Source: Thunnus maccoyii (Eukaryota > Chordata > Actinopteri > Scombriformes > Scombridae). From it: a DNA stretch of 64,000 nt. The stretch lies in NCBI RefSeq assembly GCF_910596095.1, contig NC_056552.1:9963111-10027110 (forward strand), given 5' to 3'. Made by a program: the position numbers and the translations under genes. Every line of letters starts with the position of its first letter. Position 1 is the first letter of the stretch. The notes below the pieces were generated by a model that made no database searches, was not told the origin of the DNA, and was given only the letters and a program-made list of their open reading frames with translations. Below are positions 12,370 through 26,600 of the stretch, piece after piece.

Positions 12370-15300
12370 AGGAAAATAAAAAGGAACAGATTTTGTGTGT
12401 GTGTGTTTATTTAGCTCTATATTCAGTTATGTCTAACACAAAGTGTGTCCAGTGTTTGCACTGAGTAACCTGTTGTTTGGGTTCTTGAGATATTCAGATC
12501 AGCAGTTTTTTTTAAACGCTTTCTTTCACTGGCATTTTATGTATTTACAAGGCAAAAAAGAAATACTGACATATTCCTATTAATTGTAAGCAGAATATTA
12601 GGCTACTGCTGAGGCATCACATCAAATATTGTGAAGAGCTGTTTATGGATGAGCACATATTTCTGAATGAAACCCCACAATATATCATAAAATGAGGTTA
12701 TAAAAGCAAACTACACACTGATAGTGCTAGAGGTTTTACAATTTATTGATTTGATTTAATTTTTATTCTTTCAGCAACAACTGAATGCATCATCAAATCT
12801 CACATTTCATTTGTTTCATTCAATTTGAGTTTTAAATAACTTTTAAAGACATTTTTTCTGACTGTGGATTTTGGCCTCTATCACTTACATCACAGGAGGA
12901 ATGATTACAGTGAGAAAAATCTGTTTCAATGTTCATATGGACAGACTGATTGTTGTTTTAAGACAAACATGAAACATTATGAACCTATCCTTTAAGTGCT
13001 TTGAGCTAAATGCTAACGTCAGCATGCTAACATGCTGATATTTAGCAGTTTTAGTGTTCAGCATGTTCACCATCTTAGTTCAGAGTGTTAGCATGACAAT
13101 GTTTGATCATTAGCATGTAAACACGAAGTAGAGCTGAGACTGAAGGGAATATCACTACTTTTGTAGGTATTTGGTCATAAAAGAAATATGAATAAAGGTA
13201 TTTTGTCTTTATTAGACCACTGATAGTGTAGATATAGACAAGAAATATTGGGAGAGAGAGAGAAGTATGTATTCAACTAAGGTATTTGGCTGGAATCAAA
13301 CCAAGGATTTGCGGTCACTATAAAGCCACATGGCTAGCATGGCTAAAATAACTGAACTGAATAAGGCAACAATAATTAAACCTAACAGTGAACCACAATT
13401 TTGAAGAATTTAATATATTTTGATGGCAAAAATGAAGCCTTAAAAGAAAAAAACAGCTCAGCGTGTCTACATTCAGAGAGCCAGGAGCTTTTAAATAAGG
13501 TCATGAATGGATGTCAGGTCCCCCAAAAACCCCCTCTCTAAAATTCTTTCTTTTTATTTTATTATTATTATGATTTTTTTTCCTCCTCTGTAAATCAGCA
13601 AGTGCTTATAAACTCAACACACATTAGTAAACTAATAGCCTGAGAGCTGTCTCTTTTCCCAATAGACCTTTTTCATTGACGACATGTTGACATTTCACAT
13701 TAGGAAAAGTGCAAATAATATAATTAATGATGGCTGAATTCCATTTAGCTGCATCAGTTTCAGGGTCCTGGTATCGTGCATCCAGACTCACTGTCAAGCT
13801 GTCATGACTTACGAGGACGCTTGAATAGAAAGGAGCCATCGTTACTGTTATTGGTAACAGCTGTGCTTTTCCTTCTGGGACAAGTCAAAATGTTGCTGTG
13901 AAAAAGGCCTATTGGAACCAGATTACACTGTTTTTTTTCTTCCAGGAATCCTTTCTTATGTTATTTCCAAACATGAAGGTCTAGATGCTGTTTCAAAGCC
14001 GTCCTCACACAGACAGAAATTAAACAACCGTGTCTCGAAATATTGAAAATCAGGTTTTCATGTGTAGAATGCTAAAAAAAAAAGCAAATCTCACCCCAAA
14101 ATAAAGATAACATGGTAGTTACGGCCTTGTTTATGTCATATTTTCATCAGTTTCTTCTAGAATGAAGTTTTCTTATTTAGCTCTTTAAAATAAAGAGATC
14201 ACAAAAATATCTTGGTTCAGTTTGTCTAAATCAGGGCCTTTACTGTCTTTCTTAGCCGCATGAACAGCTGTTAGTATTTGTGTGATTTTAAGCACTTGGG
14301 AATTATGTGGTATCCGGTTGTGGGTGTTTGTACTACACTGCTGTGTGAAATCACAACAGGACAAAAATAACTACGTGTCCTTTTCTGTCACAGCTCAATT
14401 CTTCTCATCTGCTGTCGCTCAGCTCTCAGCACACATTGATTTCTTTTCTCATACATTACACACACACACACATACACACAGTCAGGCCATCAGAGGTCGG
14501 AAAAGGGTCACCTTTGCTTACCTGGTCTCCCGGGTGACGAGGAAGAAGCTGTCATCGGGGGCATCGATCCAGTTGGGACGTCTCTTGCGGATCATCACTC
14601 CTCCCCGGGTGTTTCCGCTGCTGCTGTTGCGGCCGTTATGCTGAGAAAAGATGATTAAATATCATTTAACTTCAATAATCAGCAGTGATGTGAACATGTA
14701 GGAATTGTTTAATAAAATATGTAAGACACCTACCAGGAGAGGTCCACCTGTTGTACCTGGGTTCTCTGCAAAACAAAGCCAGAGCAATGAGAGAGAGATG
14801 CAAAGTATGCATGAGGGAATCTGTCAGTTGTGAATAGTATTGATTAGTTTATTACTTTTCCTAGTAACAAGTGGTGCAACAAATGACTGTGTTTCAATTT
14901 CAGTAAAAATAGTGACGTTACCAATAAAAAACAAAGTGTCAGACTGAAGTTGAATCATCCAAATTATCCAAATGACCCCCATCTGCTGATTCGTTTTCAT
15001 TAGAATTAGTTGTCATTCTCTCCAACGAGCTAGTTTAGATAAGAAATGGCAGAAAAGGTTATCAACTCCGGGTGTATCTCCACTAATTTGATTTTTATCA
15101 AGCAAAAGGATGACAAAAACATTGGATATAAACACTGTTTGGTCCCCAAGGGTCATTAACATCATAACTGACTTCGTTAAAAGCAAGAGGGGATGCATTT
15201 TCCAATATTTTGGGGGGAGAGGGAGGTGTAACAGATGTAACACAAGTAGGACTTTCTGCTTCTAGGAAGGATTAAGCAATAACAGTCTTATTGAGATACA

Positions 15301-18300
15301 ACTCATAATTACTTTTGCAGAATCAGTTTATAGCTCTGCTTTTAAGATATGTGTGTCGGTGTGTGTGTACCTGAGCGCCTGTCCGGCTCAGCCCTGCTGT
15401 GGTGATGGTAGCTGCGTTTTCCCAGCATGCCGTGGGGTCCGTGCGGGAGAGAGGAGAGGAGGCGTCGAGGGGGAGGCGTCTGCAGGCCTGCGGTGCGGTG
15501 GGAGCGAGGGGCGTGGGCTGCCGGACGGGACTCTGGAAGAGACACCACACAGGGGCTGCATCAACTGGCTCCTACAGGCCACCTTAAGTTTTTTTTTACT
15601 TTTTTACTCTTTCATTGGACATTGGAGTCAAATTAAACTAATTAGGGTCAAATGACTTAATTGTGTGTGTTGATTTACCTAGAAACTGCAGAACACTGGT
15701 CAGAGTGCTCCTTTGGGCGGCTCTGGTTTTGGGTAGGCGAGTCCCCTGCCCTTCCGACACCCTTAACATGTCTAAACCACACAAATGCACGCACACACAC
15801 ACACACACACACACACAAATACGTATTTTACTAAGCACTGCAGTGGCTCTCCCACTGCCCTCCTTTACTTCAATTACTGACTGAACAAGAATATTAAATA
15901 GTCTTTAACATTTCTGCAAATCATGCAAATAAAAACCAAGTTCATGTGAGTAGACTGATGTAATTCTGTGTGAAATAAGTTGTTGGTCAAAACGTCTTTA
16001 TGGTGTTCATGATTTGTTCAATGAAAATGATTTTTTTTTTTCATGTTTCAAACAAATGCATGGTTTCAAAAACAGGATGCAGGTGAGCAAATCAATTCAA
16101 GGTGTTAAAATGGTAACTTACTTCCAGGGGGATGGCATGACCACAGAGGAACAATCTCTCACACATGCACATACAGATAGATGTAAGTACATGCTTACAT
16201 GCACACATGTCCCAAAAAAAAAAAAAAACATATTGGAAATGCACATACATCACAACATGAGGGCGGTATGACAGCAGGCACTGAAGGTGGAGTCCATGCT
16301 GGAGGGGAGGCGTGCCTTTGCGGTTCCTCTGGGCTCGACAGCCGACCAGAGAGTGTGTGTGGTGGAGTTGATGGACAGATAACACGGACACATGAAGCAC
16401 AAGGACTCGGAAGAGATGCTTTCAGGTGTGACTTTATTTGGAGGTCTACTCTCACATTCACACAGTGATGAAAGAAAAAAGCGCATAAAAGAGGTAGAAG
16501 ATGAGATGGAAATATTGCAACTGTCGTTAGAAAAACGGAGGAGGAGGAGGAGGAGGAGGAGGAGGAGGAGGAGGCAAAGTGGAGGGGAGAATGACTCTGA
16601 GTGGCAAATCCTGGCCGCAGGATTTACAAGACAGAAGAGGCAACAGGATGGATTTGTATGAATATTGCATGATTTGAACACAGGAAATAGCTGAGTGGAT
16701 GGTGCGGTAAGGTCATGGCCCTGTAGAGGTCTCCTTATGGGTGATCTACAGTGGGGGATGCAGCCAGCAGCAAAGCAGTCAAGAGCAGCTAGTTATTACT
16801 TCAGCTTTTAACCTCCCTTCTTTCAAGATTCATCAGTCCAAATCTGTCTAAAGCTCATTATAAATCCAAACACAATTGGACAATGAATTGCCTAATACAC
16901 TCACAAAAAACACACGATTTACAGCATGGAAAAATATGTGCGCAAAATGGAACAAAAATGTTTAAAAAAAAAAAAAAAAAAAAAATGGCGAGGGCAAACA
17001 CACTGAAGCTGAGATTCAATATTTACAATAAACAATCATCCTGGATGAAACATTCAGCACAAAGTGAGCGCGCCTTCGCCAGGAGCGCCGTGCAAAATAG
17101 AGCCTCTCTTAGTAAAATACATTTTCTCTACATCTAATTGCAGCAAATATATGGCTCAGACTAGAATATGAGTTCTTTTGGATCCTATTACAACCTAGTT
17201 GTTAATTACAGGAGCGATATCAGTAATTGTGTCTGTATTTTAAAAGCGTGTGCAGGCGTGCTCATGTAGAATAGCCCTGTTTAACCAATAAATCTTTGTG
17301 TATAATTCCAACAATGGCTTTCAGTTCACAGTTAACTAGGAACCGTAACAGATAAAAGAATTTTTAAAAAATGAAAGCACGAATGAAAAGATGATCAAAA
17401 CTCATAGTTATGAGGACAGGCAGTCTTTATTGGAAACAGGGGGTGGGAGAATACAAAAAACCAAAATAATAATAACAATAATAATAAAAACAGAAAGAGA
17501 GACAGATGGGAGGGGAAGGGGTGGGGGAGGGGGGGTCGGGCAGAGGGGAGAGACGGGCAGAGATGGGGGGTTTGATGGGGGGTTGATGGGGGGCAGTCAG
17601 GGTGAGGAGGAGGGGTGGTGAGTGTGTGTATGTGTGTGTATGTGTGTGTGTGTGTCTGTTTGTATGTCTGCGTATGTTGTGTCTTGTCTGCAGGTGTGTC
17701 CATGTGGCAGAAGTTAGGAGGAATTGAAAGAGCTCTTACACTCTGCCTTTATGGCCCCACAGTTAATGGGGACAAAGGGCCGGCGCGCAGCACGGCGCAG
17801 CCTGATGATGTCACGGCACATGTGCCGGGCCAGCTTGGTGAGGCGGGTAGCCTGCAGCAGGAAAGCCTGCTTGGTCTTCATGGAGGACTTGGGGCTGCCG
17901 CTGTTTCGCATCGGAACCATGTGGTTGGACTGGCGAGGACCGTGACTCCGTGAACGAGACTCCTAGTGAGAAAGGACAGGCAGAGGAAAAAAAAAGGCCA
18001 CTGAATAGTTGTCCTATTGACAGCTGATGAAAAGACATTTAGATGCTTTTTCAAGTCCCACTTCAATCCCACACTATTTTCTGTTCCATTAGCCTTCATG
18101 TCACAGCTGACAGTGCAGTTAAAGCCGACTGACTGCAGAAGCTGTAGTTTTTGAACGTTAAAGGGCACATATTATGCAAATTTCCAGGTCTATAATTATA
18201 TTCTGGGGCTCTACTGGAATATCTTTGCAGGATTTACAGTTCAAAAAACTCCTTATTAATCTTATATTGGCCCTTTATGCAGCCCCTCAGTTCAGTCTCT

Positions 18301-20556
18301 GTCTGAAACAGGCTGTTTTAGCTCCTGTCTCTTTAAGGCCCTCTCCTGATGAACCCACTCTATTCTGATTGATTGTCTTGACCAACTTCTGGTGGCTCCA
18401 GAGGCTACATAAACAAACAACAGTTCACCCCTTGTTCTTTACTTGAATTGGAAACTTTTCAAATACATCTGTATTGTTAGCCTAAATCTGATCTGAAGTA
18501 TGCGAGTGGACAACGCAAAAACCACATCGAAAAACCTTAGCGACAAAGACTACGGAACAGACGGCATCATCAAGTCCTGGCTTTCAACTTGAAGGGAGTA
18601 TTTTACAAACTGTATGTTCACCTTATGCTTTGGATCTTTGACCATGTTTAACATCTGACATTTTAAACAGTATAAAAACAAAAGCAATTAAAATTCTTTT
18701 AAAACGTTTTTAAAAATGTACACTTATATTACTTGTTATATAAATATAATACATTTTTTTTTATTGAAGTACAGAAGTTAACAGCTGTTTTTAATCAACC
18801 AAATACCACTACCACCTCACACAAAAAACAAAAAACCCTACATTCATGAAGGTCACAAAGTTCAGTTTTTGTTACAACAGTTTTACAGATGTACTGATTC
18901 AACATGGTCATTTTTGGAGGCAGCAGTTTGCAGTGTTGCTGAACTATATTGAATTATACTGAGAGATGATACAAATACTTTGTCTGCACCATTTATGTAA
19001 ATGAAGGTAACTACAGTCTCCAAATGACTATGAAGTTGAATCAACACCTCCCTGAAAGAGTTTCAACAAAAACTGAACATTACAACTTTTATGATGGTAT
19101 GATGGTAGTATCGCAGGGCTGCTGTATTAGACTGAACTGGATAAACTGGTAGTTTAGTGAACATTGTGAAATGGAGGCTAGTGGAGCAGAAGCTCGCTAC
19201 AATCAACCACCTGTGAAGTAAAAGCACAGGTATAATTAATAACTTAAATAAAGGCTCCACTCTATTTATATCAGCCAATTCCAGGGTTCTGGTGCTGTCA
19301 CGTGAAAAGGGTCTATCTTGCCCAGAAACAAGGGGGGACTTTGGGTCTATGTAAAGAAAAAATGTAGATGGATCTCTAGAAATGAATAAAACATGGCATA
19401 TTTATTTGTATTATTGCCTTTAAAATATTATATGCCAATCTTCTTTACTATAGCATGTTGAAATTTACATTACAATTCACTGTACATCAGTATAATAAAC
19501 AATAACGTGTTACAATTGATGTAAAGGATCAATTTTCTTATTCAACTACCAGCTGAGGACATTTAGAAACAAGTTCTCTTTGCTAGTCAGAAAAAAATAT
19601 AATCCACAAAGTAAAAGTGGACTGTTTGTTGTTTATTAAGAGCTAATATGTGAAATGCACTGTGTGATGTGTTGAGCTCACTGAATAATTGATGTTGACA
19701 GCTCAAAACATCACTGACGTACCTGTAGACATTACAGTTTAAAAGACCTGCAGTGTGCAGATTCTGATATTGTTTAGTTTTCTGTACAGCATCTTTATAA
19801 TTTGGGGGGGCATTTATTCTTCTAACTGGACCACTGGACTCAACATATACCCCACTACACCCCGTGTGTTTCAGGCCTTCTGACTGAGCTTACATTGGCT
19901 GCCGGACTGGGGGAGGTCCTCTCCTCTGGGCCCTCTGCTCTGCTTGGCATCTTCAGGCCGCCGTACTTCTTCCAGTACATCCAGCAGGAAACGCACAGGC
20001 GGCACTGCATGTTCGGAGGCCCCCATGAGTACCACTGGGCCGACTGCATGGCTGTTAATGTAGGAAATTGGTTAGAGACATCACAGAGGAAAACTGATCA
20101 AAAGACTATCAAGCACATCTATCTCACTTCACCTGTCTCTAGTCTCTTCCTAAATGATTTCATCAATGTCCATAAATGATTTTATCAATGTGCATAAGAG
20201 AGACACAGTGAAGGCCTGCTATCAGCTGATGAGATTAGTGCCTTTAGTGATTTAAACATCTGAGGAAACTCTGCCTGCACGAGATGTAAAAGAGAACATG
20301 AGTATATAATAGGATTGGGTATCGTTTGGATTTGATGATTTTTACTCTACTAATCAATTCTGTTTCTCATCAAATCCTGATCCTATCCCTAATAGATGGT
20401 CAAACTAAAGGGAGATACTGATCCCTGCTTTAGTAACAGCTGTCAAGATAAACAGCAACCTTTAGCTGGCTAACACTGAATTTCTTCCACTTTTCTAAAT
20501 TTCCCACAAATTCACTGGCCCTGTGATTTAGTTTCACACGTGCTGTGCTTTAACAG

Positions 20557-20606
<50 letters not shown>

Positions 20607-23600
20607 CAAACAAAACTCACTATAGCAGCTCTCGCAGGCTCTGCCACCGCCCGCTGCATGGTAAGCCCCTGGGCCTGCTCCGTTCACTGTCGCCATCTTG
20701 CCATTGGTCATTGAGATCTGGTTGGGGTTGGGCTTATTACTGTCAGAGAGAAGAAGAGGAAGAAGATTTAAGAAACAGACCAACGCTGCAGCTGCTTTCT
20801 ACGGCGCTTTAAATCAAAACCTATTAATTATGCATAAATATTACCATCTTGCAGCCACAGGTACATAAATAACACTGACATCTACATGTGAATATAGAAA
20901 TGTGAAAACAAGTCACTCACTATGTGGGGATATAAACCTGCTTCAGTTTGCTCTCTGCCTCCGCTGCCTTCAGTCTCTTCTGCTCAGAGAGGAAAAACAC
21001 AGCAGATCAATTCATTAATAAGAAATCAACAGTTGTCTTTGATAAAAATGCTCTCAGAGTTCGACACCTTTCAGAGTTGACACTGACGGGCGGTCTAAAA
21101 ATAGGGCTGCGAGATTGGAAAGATAATCATTAAACGTGTCGATGCGTTTCAAAAAGGTGTCGTTTCCCTTCTTCTTGACATCTGGGGGGGGGGGGGGGGG
21201 CGTTCTCCACTGAGAAGTTGATTTATATTTCATCACATGAGAAATGGTTCGGCAAGAAACGTTAACCCCTACTAGGAAACCGGGTTATGTTGACTTTATT
21301 GTCCCTTCAAGCGAAATCAGCTTTGCAGCAGTTAATAAAATACAACAAAAAACAAAGAAAACAAAGACAGAAATACATAAAATATATACACAGACATTAC
21401 AAAAAAACAACAACACAAAAATAAATCAACACCCTCAAGGCAGACAAACATTTTGTCCAAGTACAAAGGAAATTTTCTGTTTCTGTTCTGTTTCTTTTTA
21501 TTTTAGGCAGCTTTAAAGGTACCCTGTGGAGTTTTTACTCAATTGTAGCACAATGGAGCAACATTTGTATGAGGGGAGGGAGGAGGGGGACTTGTTTTGT
21601 TTGTTCTTGTTGATATAAACAATGCAGGTTTTAAAGTGTAAAAGAAAAAAAAAACTGATTTGTTAATGTTTTACGAGGTCGGTTTCAAGGATGCACTCAG
21701 TGTGTTTTAGTAGGAAACATTATATGTAAACAGAAACTTTGTTTACAAGAAAACTCCACAGGGCATCTTTAATGCTTGGACTCAAAAAGGTACAAACTGG
21801 AAATTGTCCTTGAAAGACGACTTCCCATCACGGGAGAAAGCTATTTCAAGATGTTGTTGTTTTGAAAATACTGAATTAAGTCTCACCTGTTGCACATATC
21901 TGTCTGTGGTCTTCCACATGTAGTAGTACTCTATGATACTGGTCAGAGACTTCCATGGCAGCTTCACAAAAGGGAAAAAAATAAAAGAAGTGTGGAGGCA
22001 GAGGGGAGAGAGAGAGAGAGACAGACAGAGAGCAAATTAATGATATTAATATCTCATGTTCTTGCCATCTGGGTGCGAAAGCCTTCATGTATATTTATGA
22101 GCAAGAGGCATCGTGACCACATAAGGCTGAAAGCTACCGGCTTTACTTGATTCTGAGTCCCAGACGGAAAACACACACTCTCGCACGCACACACACACAC
22201 AGACTCGCACATTTTAATAATTATTCATGAGCACCTGGTGCCACTGAATAGACCCATATCCTGCCTTTATTGTAGAGTATAGGTACAAGGTGGGAAGGAA
22301 AGTTCAATAAAATCAAATAGTCACCGTCTTTAGGCTTGACAGGTGGCTGCTAAAATTAGTAATTTCATCCTTCACAGAACAGCGACTATGGCCAGCTTGA
22401 ATTCATGGCGATTACATTGGATTCCCATTGTGACAAGTTTTCACTGAGGGGGGAAAGAAGTGTCGAAATGTCCATAAAAACTTTTCAAAATCACTCCTGC
22501 AGCATAATCGAACTTCTCCACTGTCAATTTGTCATGCTAAGTAAATTTTTAAAAGGTGGTATTCTTCACGACAATCCGTCTAAAACACACGGCTTCTATT
22601 TGTGGCTTTTTTGGTCGATTACATTTGCTGAAGTTTATCACCAGCAGCTTAAATGTGTGAGATATTTTTTGACTGGCAAGTAAGGGCTGCAACTCACGGT
22701 TGTCGATCATCTTCTTGATTAACTGAGTGATCGTTTGGTCTATAAAATGTCAGAAAATGCTGGAAAATGTTGATCAATGTTTCCCAAAGAACAAGATGCA
22801 AGCTTAAATGTCTTGTTTTGTCCCATTAGTCCACAACCCAAAGATATTCTGTTTATTACCATAGAGAGTTTTAAAATGACTTAAATGACTAATCGATGAT
22901 CAAAATAGTTGGTGAGTCATTTTCCATCTAACTATACATTGACTAATCGACTGCAGCTCTAATGCAACTGGGCGGCAGTCAAGTGGATTATGATGGAGGA
23001 GTGATTTGAGGATGTTTTCATACCTTCTTCCCCGACATGAAACCTGGTCACTCTTGGAGTGCATTACGACAGACATGATCTCATACTACTCACATTAAAC
23101 TGTCACCTCTCAAGCCTTTAAAAGACAGACTTTAATCAGATATTACACTTTCTCAACCAAGGACGAACAGGATGTTGAGAAGTGTAGCATGTTTTTCCTG
23201 TTCTTCTTGTCTCACCTTCTCATGAAGACAAACAAAGAGCCTTTTTATTCTGGCAGTTTTGGAGTCCAGGGGAAAAGACGCAAAGCCACATGTTTGGCTA
23301 ACTGAGCTAACCTATAACTTGTTAATTTGCAGGGCAGAATCGTGACAATAACGCAAAATATAACACTGAAAGACGCCTTGTAAAATAGTAAAAATTACAA
23401 AATAAAACATTAAAAAAAGTAGCACAAGCCGTAGTGCGAGCGCGGTGTTGAGCACACTTACAAAGTCTTGTCGGATGTCGTTGAAGTCTTTTCCGTATTT
23501 CTCTAACGCCTCTTCAAACATGGCAGCTTCCGAGGCGCTCCACTCCTCCATCTCATCCCTGCAGAGCACTGGGCCGCCCGCTGGGACCAGCACGCTCAGC

Positions 23601-26600
23601 GCGCTGGACAGGTCGTAATTATGACGATGCAGCGTGTCCATCGCATGGAACTGCAACCGACGGACACAGAAATAGTTGAGAATCTTATTGTCTCGCTGTC
23701 TGTCGGCAGGGTGAGCGTGTGTGTGCGTTTTGAGTCCAAACTCACCAGTGTGATATCTCGTGAGGCTGCGGCTGCACTCATGTGTAAACTTGGCTGTCTA
23801 ACTGAGCTGCTGCAGTCCAGCGCCCGGGCAAAGGTCCCAACCGCCCTGAAAAAGTTCACACAAATATAAACATAAATACAGAATATATGGAAAAATTAAC
23901 AGGAAGATTCAGGCACCACGTTCATTCATTGTAGTCAGTAGGGCTCATTGTTATTGTTAAATGTTCTTTTTGTCCAAAGACGTAAACAGAAACAGATGCA
24001 AAGCTCAGAATACACAAAAATGAGCAAAAAATGGAGAGTAAATGCAAATTAGTTGATCACACATTAAACACAATAAACAATTAAACTAAACAGTATTTGA
24101 ACTGATTTAAACGTTTTTTGTTTTATTAGTTTTCTATGTAAGAATTCTTTATATCCAAAACACAAAGTGATAAATCCACAAATATTTTTGAAGAATAAAA
24201 AATGTCCAAAGCACAAAAAGGGGGTTGACACATTCAAATTAATTATTTTACCAAGTGTCTTTTGGTTAAGTGTGATATTTCTAACTTTTTAACTATTATC
24301 CCTCAAATAACAATAATGTGCATTTATTACTTTTGCAACCATATTTTACATTATCACACACAAACAAAGCAAAACAATGAATGAGCTGTTAACTTCACAG
24401 CACTGAGGGGTCATAACGTTTCAATACTAAAAACTGTTCCATCTGTTTGAAGTTGTAGATCAGAGGACTTAAGTCCATAACAGTATCATGTGACACTATT
24501 TGGTTAATTAAATGTCTGGAGGTTGTCAATACAAGGGTCAGAGGTTAAAGGGTTAGGCTTACCGTGCCACCACTAGGAATTGGTCTATCTGTTTGTTGGT
24601 GAGTGGACACTCTGGATCCCACAGCTTCTCTTCTAGCTTGGACTGGTCCCTGTCATCTGCTTCACCTGCAGGAAAAACACACAGACAGAACGGCAGCTTG
24701 AACACAAGGTGAAGAAATCTGTCTTCTATAATCTCTAATCCCCAGTTAATTAGCAGGATGTAGAATGAACTACACTTTAAGATGGTTAGCAGCTCCGACT
24801 TCTGTGAGTCTAATATGCAGATTTTTTTTGTTTTTAAATATAACATATGTAAACACGTTGCTGACATGACTGATTTTCAGACTTTCAGCTAAGAAATGCT
24901 TTCTGCAGGCAAGCTGCAAAAGGAAAATCCCACAAATTTTTACAGCTTTTATTTACATTAGCAAGAAAAAAAAAATCTAACTCTCCACTCAAGTTATGAG
25001 GTTGTTATTTCCCAAAGTAATTTTTTTTTTCAATTTCTGGACTATTGACTCCAGTTACCAATAATACTTGACCCTGAGATGGAAGATTAACAGAATCCTT
25101 CAAGCTGTATGTGTGAAAGAGGCTTAAAATCAGGTCACGGGACAATATCATTCATTGTTCGTGTTATACACCCTCTGAACCAGGGGTGTCAACCATTTAA
25201 CGACTGATTTACTGATCACTAACTGGGACAAAATGCCACTGTACCCTATATTATTAAGAGTTTAACCTGCATATTATCACCACTCCATAAAATAACCTTT
25301 TCCTGCCGTGACCCTTTGAGACCAAATACACTTCAGAGCTGTGAATAATGAAGCTAGAGAAGGAAAAAAAAACGCTTTGACACAGATATTAATGAGTCGT
25401 GTGCAGTTCTGACCCTCTTGTAGCATTTCAGGTACGTCTGCCTGAAAGCGCGGTCCCACTCTGATCTCTCCTTTGTCGGCCAGCAGGGTCTTCTGTGTCG
25501 GGTCGTACACCAGCGAGTAGAAGAAGGTATCCTGAAGAAAACAACATAACAGTTACCAAAACTAAGAGCGAGCCTCCACATATGTTTAGGGTGCTTTTAC
25601 ACCTGTAGTTCAGTTCACTCGGTCTCAACAGAGGAAATATATTACACATCGTTGCCTTTTAGTTCTGGCGACTGGCGGCCAGCATCATCACATCATTGAC
25701 CCACGTGGGGGAAATCTAATTCTGGTGACTGACAGCAGGTCATGCTGCACTTTTCTATGCCTCATTTGTTTATTTATCTTGTCTGGAGTCACAAAGAGCT
25801 CATAAAAAAATAACTGATTATGAGCAATATTAGTCTAGATTGCAAGTCAACTTAGTTTTATGAATAAGGACGACCAGCTAAGTAACTGTGTTTCTCTGTG
25901 GTACTCGGCGATGTTACAGAGACAAATAGATTTATGATATATCAGATTATTATGTTAGGAAAAATATTTGCTTTTAAAGCTGCTGGAGTGGACTCCTTGA
26001 GCATCAATCAATTTAAAAGGTTTATTAAATATTCTGGAAGGATATATTGCAAACAGGAATAATATTAAAAACATCTGGAAAGGTGGGAGAGGTTTATTGA
26101 AGCTGACAGCTGGTGAGAATTTTGTACTAAACTGGGAAGATACCAAAACAAATATATCAAATTTATGTAACTGTTTTTCACATTTAATAGTGAGATTGAT
26201 TTGTGTATATGTAGTAGGAGCTAATGTTTCCTTTTTCTATTCGTTAATGTTTTGTTGCCTACTTAGGTTGTTAGGCCCGATGATAAGTGTCAACGATAAA
26301 GATGTATAGATGTGATGTTGTATTTTGGTTTGTTTTGATGTTTTCTGTTGCTTTGTTTGTCTTTTATTAACTGTTTTTATCATTTAATTTAAAAAAAAAA
26401 AAAGAACAGGGGGAAAAATAGGTTTTTTTTTGTCGTATTCACTAACTTTTTAGTGATGAATCAAAAATACAAAGAGTATGAAACAAGCACAACACACCCG
26501 TTTCAACTGCTTTTCACTTGACAGTTGATGTTGGAAAATCCCTTTACTGGCGTGCTAACATGTTTACACATTACCATGGTTACAATTTGCATAAATCTAT

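Larger units (their letters stand above)
8350..14521 (-). other. mta3: mta3 intron 18
   Basis: 6.2 kb without exon-like sequence. It contains a (TG)n run at 12339-12368 and at least three dispersed repeats, listed separately. Confidence 0.75.
15772..17739 (-). other. mta3: mta3 intron 14 (overlaps short-isoform 3'UTR)
   Basis: The distal part 17426-17713 is the putative short-isoform 3'UTR. The rest contains a CA run (15792-15817), a GGA run (16537-16574), an A run (16962-16985) and unremarkable sequence. Confidence 0.7.

Noticed and set aside
16250-16681. 143-codon minus frame with poly-Leu and its plus-strand poly-Arg counterpart
   Set aside because: It is created by the GGA trinucleotide repeat in mta3 intron 14.
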